DNA of 64,000 nt from Acanthococcus lagerstroemiae (taxonomy: Eukaryota; Arthropoda; Insecta; Hemiptera; Eriococcidae). Both the position numbers and the translations under genes were made by a program. This document shows, piece after piece, positions 25,045-34,749 of this stretch (the stretch's first letter is position 1; each line of letters starts with the position of its first letter). The DNA is taken from assembly GCA_031841125.1 (NCBI GenBank), contig CM063110.1:37463214-37527213 (forward strand). Reading direction: 5' to 3'. The notes beneath the pieces were generated by a model. The model saw only the letters and a program-made list of their open reading frames with translations. It searched no databases and was not told the origin of the DNA.

Positions 25045-25107
25045 ACCCCTTTTTCAAAACCATTTCTCTAGCCCCCTGTAAGTAATCCTCAATATCACGA
25101 GAGGGGG

Positions 25108-25465
25108 AGGAGCTCAAACGACGGGGTTTCAACACAAATCAGCACAAACATAGCACAGACGAATGCTACCACTTGCAACCCCATCAACCTAGTGGGGTTG
25201 TCCCTATTTCTACGGTCCCTCAAAACTTAAAAAAAAAAAAGGGCAACACAAACGACGGGGTCTCCAGTGTAAACCAACACAAACGTAGCACAAACAATCG
25301 ACACCATTTTTGATCCCCTAGATGAAAGTGAGGGTGCTCCCGTTTTTACAGCCCCCCAAAAGTTTTCCCTAATATCGCAGGAAAGGAGCAGCACAAACAA
25401 CGGGGTTTTCAGCACAAATCAGCACAAACGAATGGCGTCATGTTTCAAGTCCATCGGAATGGGGG
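25108..25465. repeat. Three tandem copies of a ~140-bp unit
   Basis: Starts near 25110, 25247 and 25390 share CAAACGACGGGG, then CAGCACAAATCAGCACAAACG, then a CCATTTTTGATCCC block and AAAACTT. Copies are moderately diverged. No coding role is evident. Confidence 0.7.
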
Positions 25466-25469
25466 GGGG

Positions 25470-26329
25470 AGGGGAGTCTTTGTATGCTTCTAGCTTTCTA
25501 GCCGGAGAGTTCACAGCGCTACACAAAACTGCGTGAGGTTCTTGAGAGAATCAACTTCTTCAGGAATCTCACGCTACATATTTTGTTCATTTTTGATTGA
25601 AAACATGAAAACGAAAAAGAAATTGATGATGAAAATAAAAACGCACTTTATGGAGAGCAGCGTAAAGGTAAGATGTCGACTAATGACTTTACGGATATAG
25701 CAGTATTTTTTCCCCTTTTTTTTTATTATTTATTTTTTTTTTCGTGTGGTTCAGAGGCCGACACAAATGGCTCTGTGCGGTCGATTTTAATCCCTTCCCC
25801 CTCCCAGTTTAGATATTAAAAAATTCTTGTAGAACAGCTATGAAAAGTAGATGTGATAGAAGGACCCAAGATTATTATACCAGAGAAGGTTGGCCAGACG
25901 TGTAAGGCGCAAAGACGAAAATTACGTCACTGCAGTGCAAATCATACAGGCCGCTTACGGAGTGCAGTTTTTTCGATTTTTACTCATAATTGATGCCCTC
26001 AACATATTTTTCTATTATTTTTACGACATAAAATATGCAATTGGCTATACCATTTAAAAAAAACAAGAGCCCTCCACAACAAAAATTCAATTTTTCCATT
26101 ACTTTCTCATGTAGTGAATTCCGGCACGGTGAGACGGGAAAATTGTTGCGGGTTGCCTACCCGATCCGGCCAACCTTCTCTAGTTATAATAATCTTGAGA
26201 AGGACCCCTTGTTTTACCCCTCATTGGATTGGGAACATTCTACTTTTGCCGTCTAATTTCATACCAGCTTTGCACTATTTGTTATATGTGTTTTAAAATA
26301 CCTCGATTATTGGACCAGGGGCAACTTGC
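25470..26329. other. No gene recognised
   Basis: Includes T-rich low-complexity sequence at about 25708-25743. No gene or element boundary is seen. Confidence 0.45.
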
Positions 26330-26488
26330 TTAGCTAGTCCATCCAAGACACTGTGATGAACGACAGTTAAAGGCTTTATTGTAGTCAACGAAAGGCAGGT
26401 GTATGTCAAAGTCACTCCTCACAGTTAATTGGTTGATGGTGTGAATGTGGTCAATAGTCACGTATCCCCTTTTCAACACAGCCTGCTC
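26330..26488 (-). mobile_element. LINE RT fragment, part 1 (host of hAT insertion)
   Basis: The minus-strand translation reads EQAVLKRGYVTIDHIHTINQ followed by PFVDYNKAFN, the finger motif and first palm Asp (FVDYNKAF) of an RTE/CFDP2-like reverse transcriptase. The element is cut at the EQA codons by the hAT transposon at 26489-29583 and resumes at 29592. Confidence 0.8.
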
Positions 26489-29400
26489 CAGAGGCGGATG
26501 GGTGCTAAAATTATTACCGGGCATTTGGAATGGTGCGGCGCCGTAAGAGTTTTGTCCCCCCCCCCCCCAATACACGCATATAAATTAAACTGACTTTTTT
26601 AATAAAGTGTATTTATAACTGAGAACACCAAGAAAAATGTTTAAAAAATGATAAGTAATAATGAAAATTATTTAAAAAACGTGTCGGAAGTTAGAATATA
26701 TGGGGAAAGATTGGCAGAAAGGAGAAGGGGCAGCTATCTATACTACTTTGGTTCCACAAAAGGTTACAGGGGGTGGGATTTTATATTAACAAAAATATCA
26801 AAAATAATGTTGTGGAAATTAAAATAATATCTGAAAGAATATGCCTACTAAAACTGAAAATAGATGAGAAGACAAAAATGCTAATCTTGCAAGTGTATGC
26901 ACCTATAGCCGGAGTAGAGAAAGCAGAAGCAGATAAATTTTATGACGAGCGGGAGGCAACAATTCAAAAAGAGGAGGAATACTATCAGGTAATAATGGGG
27001 GACTTCAACGCAAAAGTAGGAAGGGAGGCTAATTCAAAACACTGCGGCCTATCTGGGGCGGGGGAGAGAAACGACAGGGAGGAAAGATTTACAAGAAAAA
27101 AAAGTCAAAAGGAAATGGACATGGATATTGCCAGACGGGAAGACTAAAAATGAGACTGACCACCTACTAACAAATGACCTGTCAGTAGTTAAAGATGTAA
27201 CAACACTGTCAAAATTTGGCTTCTCATCAGACTACCGCATATCACTTTGTAAATTGAGCATCCCGCAGAGAGTCCAGTATAAAAATCACAGGAAGGGTAA
27301 AGGGAGAGGAAGGCGGATCATCCCAGTCAGAAAGAAAAAGGATGCACGCCACAAACTAAAATCAGTGCTAGAGGAAATGAGGAAAATTTCTACGACAGTA
27401 TGGTCTAAACATTAAAAAACACGGTTGATGAGTTCGGAGTGACGAGGGCTAAAAAGAAAACCAGGGATAAGCTTTCAAAACAGACTCTCGAGTCAGGAAG
27501 AATAACCTTTGGAAAAATAGAAATAAAACACCATTGGACAAAACTGAGCTAACTGAAATACAAAAACTAGTGATGAAAAATGTTTGAGAAGATACTGAAA
27601 AATATGATTAGGAAAAAATTCAAGATATTTTGGAAGAAAGTTGTTCCACTAAAAAAGTTAGGCTCGAACTCGGTGGCGGGAGAGACGTTATACTGAAGCT
27701 AAAAGATCAGATAGGAAAAGTGACTCAACATCGAGAAGAAATTGTAGAGGCAGCAACAAGTTTTTACGAGAACTTTTACCGCGAACGAAACGAGCTATCA
27801 AAAGTAGATAAAACTAGAGGGTGGAAGGAGGAAGGAATCCCGGAAATAATGGAGAGAGAAGAGGAATACGTACTAAATAGACTGAAAAATGACATAGCCC
27901 CAGGACCGGATGAAATTACGAACCGAATGCTGGAAAGGTTTGGCGATCAGAGAGTGCCACACCTGGCTAAAATATTTAACAAAATTCTATTAATGAAAAT
28001 ATGTCTAAAACAGTGGAACTTGGCCGAAATAATATTATTATACAAAAAATGGGGAAGGAACTCATTGAAAATGACAGGACAATATGCTTAACATCGAACA
28101 TCTGTAAAGTATTTATGGCAGCCTTAAAAAGACGTATGTATAACCATTTGGATTCAAGTCGTCAGGGAAATGAACAGGCGGGATTCAGAAAAAGCTTCTC
28201 AACTGTAGAGAATATTTTCGCTGTGAACCAAATTATTGAAAAAAACACATGAATATGATGTGGAAATTGAAATGCTTTGCATAGGCTTTCCATAAGGCAT
28301 TTGATTCAGTGGATCATAAATATATGTTAAAAGCACTGGAAAATAAGGGAACTGAAAGTGGGTTTATTAAAGTCATACAGTATTGTTATGCAAATTCGGG
28401 TGCAAGAGCCAACCTTAAAAGCAAAGGGAGGGAATTCAAAATTGGGAGGGGGTTCAACAAGGGGATACCTTGTCGCCATACCTCTTCAACTACATTCTGT
28501 AAGAAGTATTTTGTAATCTGAAGTGGAAAAGAAGGGGACTACAAAAATGGAGAATTTCTAAGTAATTTAAAATACGCAAACGATATTATCTTATTTGCAG
28601 AAAGTAGTAAGGAGTTGAAGAAAATGGCAGAAGAGTTACTGAGGGAATGCAAAAAGCTGGCCTCAGGCTGAATGGTAGCAAATCAAAAATAATCGGAAGA
28701 GGGGAAAGGAGAAATCTGATAATCGATGGGCAAGAGATAGAAGAGGTAGGTAAAATAAATCGAATATCTGTGGGACAGATTATTAGTTTTGAAGAAAGAG
28801 ATAACAAAGAAATTATGAGGTGTATTAAAAATGGATGGAACAACTTCTGGGCATTAAAATCTATTTTTGGCCGGAACTTCAACACCCCCCTCATATAGGA
28901 AATACTTAATAGCTCAACGGTACGAGCCCTCAAGTATGGATCGCAAACCTGGTCCCGTATATAGGAAAGCAAATGGTGAAGCTACAAATTACGTTCAGAT
29001 CTATGTTGAGGAAACTTCTAGGATTGTGATGGGTAGACAAAATCTCAAATGCAAAACTATACGAAATGGTTGGAGGCGGGGATAGTCAAACAATTAAAGT
29101 GGAAATATGTGGGGCATCTGGCGAGGGCGGATAGCAACAGATGGCGAGTAAAAGTACTCAACTGGACATGCTGCAAAGGAAAAGAAAAATAGGTAGGCCA
29201 GTAACTAGATGGAGAGATGAACTCGTCAGAGAACTGGGGTCCCGGGTGGCAAAGATTAGCGTAGGATGGCAGGATACAAGAAAATGGAAAAGCTACGTAG
29301 AGGCGTATGCCCAAAAATGGGCGGAGGTATTCACACACACGTTTGGTTGACAATCGGCGCAAAATGGGCCTGCCCATTTTAATTTTTCAATCACTTTATT

Positions 29401-29583
29401 TCTCTTTAAATTGATCAGCGCCGCCGCACGTTTTTCAGCTATCATCGCAACATCGATTATTTTATTTTTGTAAGTATTTTATAAACGCATACTTTATTTC
29501 TTTAACGTACCGGCGCCGCAGCGTCAAAATGGCGGCGGCGCACCGGGCATTGCCCGAATTGCCCTATGGCCCATCCACCCCTG
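26489..29583. mobile_element. hAT transposon with perfect TSD, carrying a nested LINE
   Basis: 3095-bp element bounded by GCCTGCTC at 26481-26488 and 29584-29591, a perfect 8-bp target duplication. Ends are CAGAGGCGGATGGG on the left and, inverted, CAGGGGTGGATGGG on the right. Matching GGCGCC-rich and CCGGGCAT-containing blocks follow inside both ends. No transposase is recognisable; most of the length is a LINE (about 26690-29385) that inserted into it. The target was itself a LINE reverse transcriptase on the minus strand. Confidence 0.9.
26690..29385 (+). mobile_element. RTE/CFDP2-like LINE, nearly full coding length, inactivated
   Basis: Non-LTR retrotransposon encoding an apurinic-type endonuclease followed by reverse transcriptase. 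Endonuclease: GFYINKNIKNNVVEIK (about 26773-26820), LQVYAPIAG (26888-26915), the MGDFNAKVG motif with catalytic Asp/Asn (about 26995-27021), and the later KNETDHLLTNDLS and SSDYR segments (27150-27240). Linker and pre-RT 27630-28090 contain NRLKNDIAPGPDEI. RT fingers: EQAGFRKSFSTVENIFAVNQ (28172-28230). The palm box reads LKYANDIIL at 28567-28593, so the first catalytic Asp of YADD is Asn. The tail GRPVTRWRDELVRELG is at 29185-29240. Stops and frameshifts at about 27145, 27415, 27590, 28090 and 28500 make it non-functional. It lies inside the hAT element. Confidence 0.9.
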
Positions 29584-29591
29584 GCCTGCTC

Positions 29592-29645
29592 CGCAAGGTA
29601 AAATGCCATTTTTAAAGATTCTGGCTCCTCATGTCTTTAGTACTT
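29592..29645 (-). mobile_element. LINE RT fragment, part 2 (other side of hAT insertion)
   Basis: Minus-strand codons FYLAEQA lead straight into the EQAVLKRG of the fragment at 26330-26488 once the hAT element and one copy of its 8-bp duplication are removed. How far the LINE extends beyond about 29645 is unclear. Confidence 0.6.
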
Positions 29646-29649
29646 CAAT

Positions 29650-31330
29650 TCGAATTCAAATCACGTTGCAAAAAGATAATCCAGAATAAAATGTGCGAAT
29701 AATCGTGCCTAAACAAAAGAAAAAAATTAAACAGAAAAAGAAAAAAACGGAGTTGAAAATTACGAAACCGAAAGTACTAGAATTACGAGAGTCGGATGGG
29801 TGTAATATACCCGATGTGTAAAAATTACACAAACGAGAAAATAAACGAGCATTTATGTAACTTTATTTTCAATCTTTCTCTCTTTTTTCGTGTGTGTTTT
29901 GCTCAGGCTGGAGACGAAGTGCGTGAATTCGTAAAAATAATTTCGTCCGGTGTATACAATTTAATTAGGCTAAGTAACGTGTATCAAATTCGCATACAAA
30001 ATCAATCGGGATCCGGCGTTGGTTGGCTCGTTATACGCCATTTTATCCGGATAATTAGTTAGTACTCGTAATTACGAATTACGATACCGTAACGAAGACA
30101 TGATTCGAGTTCGTCTGCGGACGAATTTCGCTGTAATTGAATCACCTTGACTGTGTGTCTATAGTATCCTTTCTCGGTGAAAGTATACAACTGTGGATGT
30201 ACGAGCAGACAGAATAAGAACGTCGGAAGTTTTTAGCACGTGTTCGAGTAACCTGTGTCGTGTGCTAGCACGCCCGGGGTGCGACTTCTTTCACAAGAAT
30301 GCATAATTTTGCGAGTGCGTGAACGAGCGTTCTGCGAGCCTGAATGGCGAAGTTCGAAGCCACATATACGACCCGAATTTGGAGACATATCGGCGCCGAA
30401 CTGAATTAAGAAACAAAATACATACAGATGTATGTACGTGTACACGATACGAGATATACCTCTGTAGGTACCTGATACACTATGTAGACTCAACTAACCA
30501 TTTGGCAATACCGTTGTAAGGTCGTCCACGAAATTCGTGAGCCTAATTTGATTAATGCAAACACAACTAGCACTGCTGACCGCATTCGGCTTGTGTACAT
30601 TGTATATCCTACAGTACGGTCGTTGCCACAGTGCACATTACCAACACGAACTCGAACAGCTCACAGGCACAAGTGGGGTTTGTTGTGCCGGAGAATAGGG
30701 TCATTTGTCTGTGAGTCCGTCCGTATCGGGCAACGATGCGATCTAATTAGTAATTACAAATTAGGTATTTCCCCAATACGCCCCATCTTGTAACACGTTG
30801 ACGTTTGCAGTTCAGTGCATATGTATCGAATGTAAGCACCGTTTCTCAATCGTCTCCGAATCTCTCGTGGTTCTTGCTGAGTTCTTTGCACCAAAATTCG
30901 GAAGATCGGATGATAAATAATCTTCGAGACAGTGCCAGGATGTTTGCGTGACTCTATGGCCGATTGTTTCTTCCTTCTTCCTATCCATCCCATGAAAGCA
31001 GATTCGTTGATTGCAGTGAAAGAGTTGCCGGCTGAGCGAACGTAAGCGAAACCTAAGCCACCAATATCGAACCGGCTGCCGTAAGAAATGTGCAGGGTGA
31101 TTTCGATATCCCTCAAAACTAACGTTGACACGCAAAATACCCCACTAGTTCGACACAACAAGGTAGTCGAAATTGATATCAAATACGACACAGAAGTCAA
31201 GTTACAATGTAGACATCAACCTTTAGATAGAATTTTGCATCGACTTCGACGTAGAATCCTATTCTATAATAATATAAACAGCCTTCATTTCGGGAAGGAC
31301 GTATAATACATGAATACGTATAACCCAATA
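29650..31330. other. Comparatively repeat-poor stretch, no gene recognised
   Basis: Unlike most of the window, this 1.7 kb shows no transposon motif and is somewhat richer in CG-containing words. A minus-strand open stretch of 148 codons (30754-31200) overlaps another of 107 codons in a different frame; neither has a known motif. Position upstream of the first visible ABCG exon makes an unrecognised exon or regulatory DNA possible, but nothing in the sequence proves it. Confidence 0.4.
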
Positions 31331-31339
31331 AGGTAGATA

Positions 31340-32535
31340 AAATTGTAGATATTAGATTGTTATGTCGCATACCGAGCCCCGGCATCGCAGGCATAGGCCT
31401 CCCCGATTTTGTTCCAGATTCTACGGTTTTGAGCTGCCCTGCACCTTATAATTTCCCCCTTCCAGCTCATTCCTGGTCTTTCTCCCTTCTTTGTGTGATC
31501 ATAGGGAACCCAAAACGTGGTCTTCTTATCCCATCGGTCTTTTCTCATTCTTGCTGAGTGATCCGCATATTTCATGTTCAGTTTTTTAATCAAATATGCC
31601 ACCCCCTTACATTTAGTCCTCCTCCTTATAACTTTTGTCCTAATCTTATCCTCCCGTCTGATACCCAGAATACTCCTCTCCATACTTCTCTGCGTGGTTA
31701 CTACCCTTAAGATGAGGTCCTCAGTGATCGACGACGTCTGGGCCCATATGCTAGAACTGGTAGGATGCAGGACTAAATCATTTTGACCTTTAATTGCAGA
31801 TTCTTCTAAATAAGCCAAGTATCTCTCCCAAGCTTGCCTTATTCGAGCCTCGACTTTTTTTTTCATTTTCCCCCGAATGACATACTAATCTGACCAATGT
31901 ATAGATACTCCTCCAGAAATTCCAATTCCTTATTCCCTATCCAAATTCCATCCCTGGTGGCATTGCTCACAATGGTCTAACTTATGTTTACCCTAAGCCC
32001 CGCCTTCTCGCTTTTCGCGCGACCAGCTCGTCAAGCATCCCCTAGACGTCCCCTCTGCCTCTACATATCAACACTATGTCATCGGCATACCTCAGATGGT
32101 TCAAGTGTTTTCCGTCAATTTTGATCCTTTTTTTTTTTTTTTTTTTTTTTGCTAACTCTAATTTCCAGAAGATTTGTTCCAAAACCGCATTGAACAGATT
32201 CGGAGATAGAGGATCACCCTGCTTAACACCTGTGTATAAGCTGAATGGGGGTCCGGGTCTATCCGTTCTCACATAGGCTTGCGTGTCCTGGTATAGAGGA
32301 CCTCCAATATTCTCATAATTTTGTTGTCAACTCCCTACTTCCTTAGGGCATCCTATGAATATGCATGGTCGACGATATAGAGAGCCTTACAATACCAAAT
32401 GCATTTCAATTTGGTAAGCGCCCGCTTTTTTTGAGTGGATTTAGTGTATGGATGTGATTTACCGTGGCGAAGCCTTTCCTAAACCCTGTTTGCTCGATGG
32501 GTTAGGCACTGTCCAGCTGGGGATATGCCCTATTT
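31340..32535 (-). mobile_element. RTE/CFDP2-like LINE fragment (RT to C-terminus)
   Basis: Read on the minus strand: PIEQTGFRKGFATVNHIHTLN (finger motif, about 32435-32505), VRTDRPGPPFSLYTGVKQG then DPLSPNLFNAVLEQIFWKLE (palm, 32155-32275), HLNHLRYADDIVLI with intact YADD (about 32060-32105), then the C-terminal part 31866-31360 with VVTTQRSMERSILGIRRED, KYADHSARMRKDRW and the final IWNKIGEAYAC. A 23-base T run at 32128-32150 encodes a Lys string between LELA and IKIDG, an insertion within the palm. Further stops and frameshifts occur near 31860-32040 and 32290-32400. It is 5' truncated at about 32535, where a hAT relic begins. Confidence 0.87.
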
Positions 32536-32652
32536 TTCAAAGTATGAAACATACTATTACAAAACGGCATTGATGAAATTATTTAAATTGTCGTATCCCT
32601 GTGTAAGGTCATTCCATATTCATTTATTCTTTTCTGTGACGAATAATAGACA

Positions 32653-33003
32653 CGGGAACGTACCACCGAAGAATTTTTCCTGGTGGGGCAAGAATTGTGG
32701 AAGTTACAACTAACTAAACTCAAAATTACCAAGTATCAAAGCAAAAAGAAAACCTTCTAACTTGTTGGATTTTTCCGACTGACTCAACTCAAAAATTCCC
32801 AAACATCACAGCAAAAAAACACCTTTGACGTGTTGGATTTTTCTAACTTTGCAACTCAATTCCTACGTATCAAAGCAAAAAAAAAAAAAAAAAAAAAAAA
32901 AACCTATTAAAAAACTTTTTGACTTGTTGGATTTCCCCAACTCCACCTGATTAAAATTATAAATTTTCCCAAGAGAGTTGCCCCCTCTATCGGTACATCC
33001 CTG
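32653..33003. mobile_element. hAT-type MITE, family 1, copy 2 (nested)
   Basis: Element related to 46-348, starting CGGGAACGTACC and ending ATCGGTACATCCCTG. It is flanked by AATAGACA at 32645-32652 and 33004-33011, a perfect 8-bp duplication. A 26-base A run at 32877-32902 lies inside. The same insertion, with the same duplication, occurs in the second hAT relic at 59861-60162. Confidence 0.82.
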
Positions 33004-33232
33004 AATAGACATGGCCAACGAAGCAGTTTTCCACCATCTTCACAACCAGTTAACCACAAAATGTTTTCATATTGTGATACGTGGCAATGTCCAGTAAAAC
33101 TCGAACCACCTCTCTGTTGCTCAGTTTTTAAAAATGGCAATTTGGTTTTACGCGTCCCACTATTAATAATTTCTAATTGTTCCTTAAGAGTAAGTCGCGA
33201 AAATTGGTTTTCAATAAGATCTTGAATACGCA
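33004..33232 (-). pseudogene. Truncated ZMYM1-like hAT transposase N-terminus (TTF-type zinc finger)
   Basis: Minus-strand frame beginning MRIQDLIENQFSRLTLKEQ and running through GGSSFTGHCHVSQYENILWL then TGCEDGGKLLRWPCLF. The pattern of aromatic residues around a W-L-x-G-C segment followed by a second Cys-containing WPCLLF is that of the TTF-type zinc finger found at the start of ZMYM1-like hAT transposases widespread in animals. The frame is cut right after this finger by the MITE insertion, so the transposase body is gone. A second copy at 60174-60422 is broken at the same place. Confidence 0.65.
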
Positions 33233-33780
33233 TTTTGTGGGTGGGTGGGGGGGGGGAGAAAAAATAGAGAAAAAAAACATGGAGCATTTAAACATAACGC
33301 GTTGACTAGTAGGAGACATAATCAAGTTTCACCGTTAACTTCAAAGTTCATGTGTAGCCGAGCCGGAAGCGCTTTAAGAAGCGCTTCCAGAACGCAACCA
33401 AACGCACAGGTTTCGTCGCGTTGAACATGCTAGTGTGTTTTTGTGTTGGTAATTAATACAGAGGTGGAGCGTAAGTCGTGCAGTGCTACATGAAGTATGG
33501 AAAAGAAGCGTTAGATCCGACGCGCACCTCGCTGGCCTATACAAATACATGTACAAGGATTGCCAAAAGCCGAACTGTATACATCTCTGTAAATTTATTG
33601 TATACTTGGGCGTAAGTGTCGCAAGCGTCAATACAGTTGCTGTTTTGCTCAATGTTTCATTATCTTTTATTTGTTACAAGTTGAAGTTGATATTGTATAT
33701 GAAAACTTATTTTCTCAGGAATTTTCAGGGTAAGCAAGCGCTTACCATGCTTGCCTGGAATGCACGCCACTGGTTATAAC

Positions 33781-34556
33781 CCACTCAAATACCGCTAGTC
33801 TATGATAGTGATCAATCTCATGTCTTTCTGGTAGTACTGTTGTTTACAAATTACTGCTTTGTCGTTCATCTCAAACCAATAAAACTATTTTGGGCGCAAA
33901 AACTGATTTTAAAAAATCTGAAGAAATCTAGGCCATAAACTTAAAATTTGGCGAAATTTGGGGGAAGGGGAGTCGAAATGTAAATAAATCCTGTACCTTG
34001 GAATTTTAGCGAGCTGGGGAAATTTTATGAAGTCCATCTAGAAGCACTGGTTCCTGAGATGGGGAGCTAACTTAGAACATAACAATTTCAACCAATAAAT
34101 TTTAATAAACGAGTATTGGAGGAAAAAGCTCTCCAATTCAATGTTTGCTCTCGAATCTGGAAAATAAAATCTTCAGAGGGTGGAGGAGGCAACCCTGGGG
34201 ATAATACATCAATCTGACGCACCCCATCTGCCCATTTGCGCCCCCCCCCCCCCGATTGACTCCAGTTTTCATTTATTCACCTGTTTCAATTCAAACGAAG
34301 CTAGAGCTAATGTCGTGTGAAATCAATTCATTACTCGATTCTCACGTACAAATGAAAATTCGGAAGATGCAAACCTCTCTGCTGGGTCCTGAATGCCTGA
34401 AGACTTGTCTTTTTATATTGGAGCTTTGGGTCCGCAGTGAGTGCAGCCGAATTCTGTTTACTCTCGCTGCACCGGCTACACGAGAGTCGTAATCACTATT
34501 CTGAGACAACCTGACAACTCTTTCGAATGTATTTCTTTTTGTTTTTCTGTTTTTAG
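33781..34556. other. Intronic or upstream sequence, nothing recognised
   Basis: No element boundary I can defend. A 14-base C run ends near 34253. The last ~50 bases (from about 34510) are the pyrimidine-rich acceptor of the ABCG exon at 34557. Confidence 0.5.
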
Positions 34557-34749
34557 GTTAAAAGGCATCTACGTCAAATCGTTGAAAGTCAACGGTCAGC
34601 CTAGAGATGAAAAATTATTCCGTAAGTTATCCTGTTACATAACGCAAGAAGAGGTACTACAACCGATGTTATTGCTCCAAGAGGTCATGATGTTCGCTGC
34701 AGATTTGAAACTTCCATCCGGCACTACAAGGAAACAGAAAATGCAACTG
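34557..34749 (+). CDS. ABCG half-transporter, internal exon (Q-loop region)
   Basis: Internal exon of an ABC transporter of subfamily G, a membrane half-transporter that must dimerise and uses ATP to move lipids or other hydrophobic substrates. The 193-nt exon follows a pyrimidine tract and AG at 34555-34556 and ends before GT at 34750. It gives one base of a split codon plus 64 residues. It contains the strand-turn VNGQPRDE and the Q-loop motif CYITQEE, with the catalytic-site Gln at exon residue 30, followed by LLLQEVMMFAADLKLP, the usual ABCG helix after the Q-loop. Similarity by eye is to the ABCG1/ABCG4 group. The exon ends in phase 0 and joins directly to the exon at 51154. The preceding exon, which should carry Walker A, was not found. 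I am confident of the family, less so of the subgroup. Confidence 0.88.

Larger units (their letters stand above)
32532..33772 (-). mobile_element. hAT relic with TTF-type zinc finger, copy 1
   Basis: About 1.24 kb homologous to 59730-60914. Its right end, inverted, starts CAGTGGCGTGCATTCCAGG (33772 leftward), the same terminus as the second copy. The left end is lost or too decayed against the LINE at 32535. It carries a MITE of family 1 at 32653-33003 and the coding remnant listed next. The order from the right end inward on the minus strand is terminus, ~400 bp of probable leader, then the zinc-finger frame. Confidence 0.75.

Noticed and set aside
30754..31200. 148-codon minus-strand gene
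   Set aside because: No recognisable domain, a second long frame overlaps it, and codon context does not favour it; noted only as open sequence.
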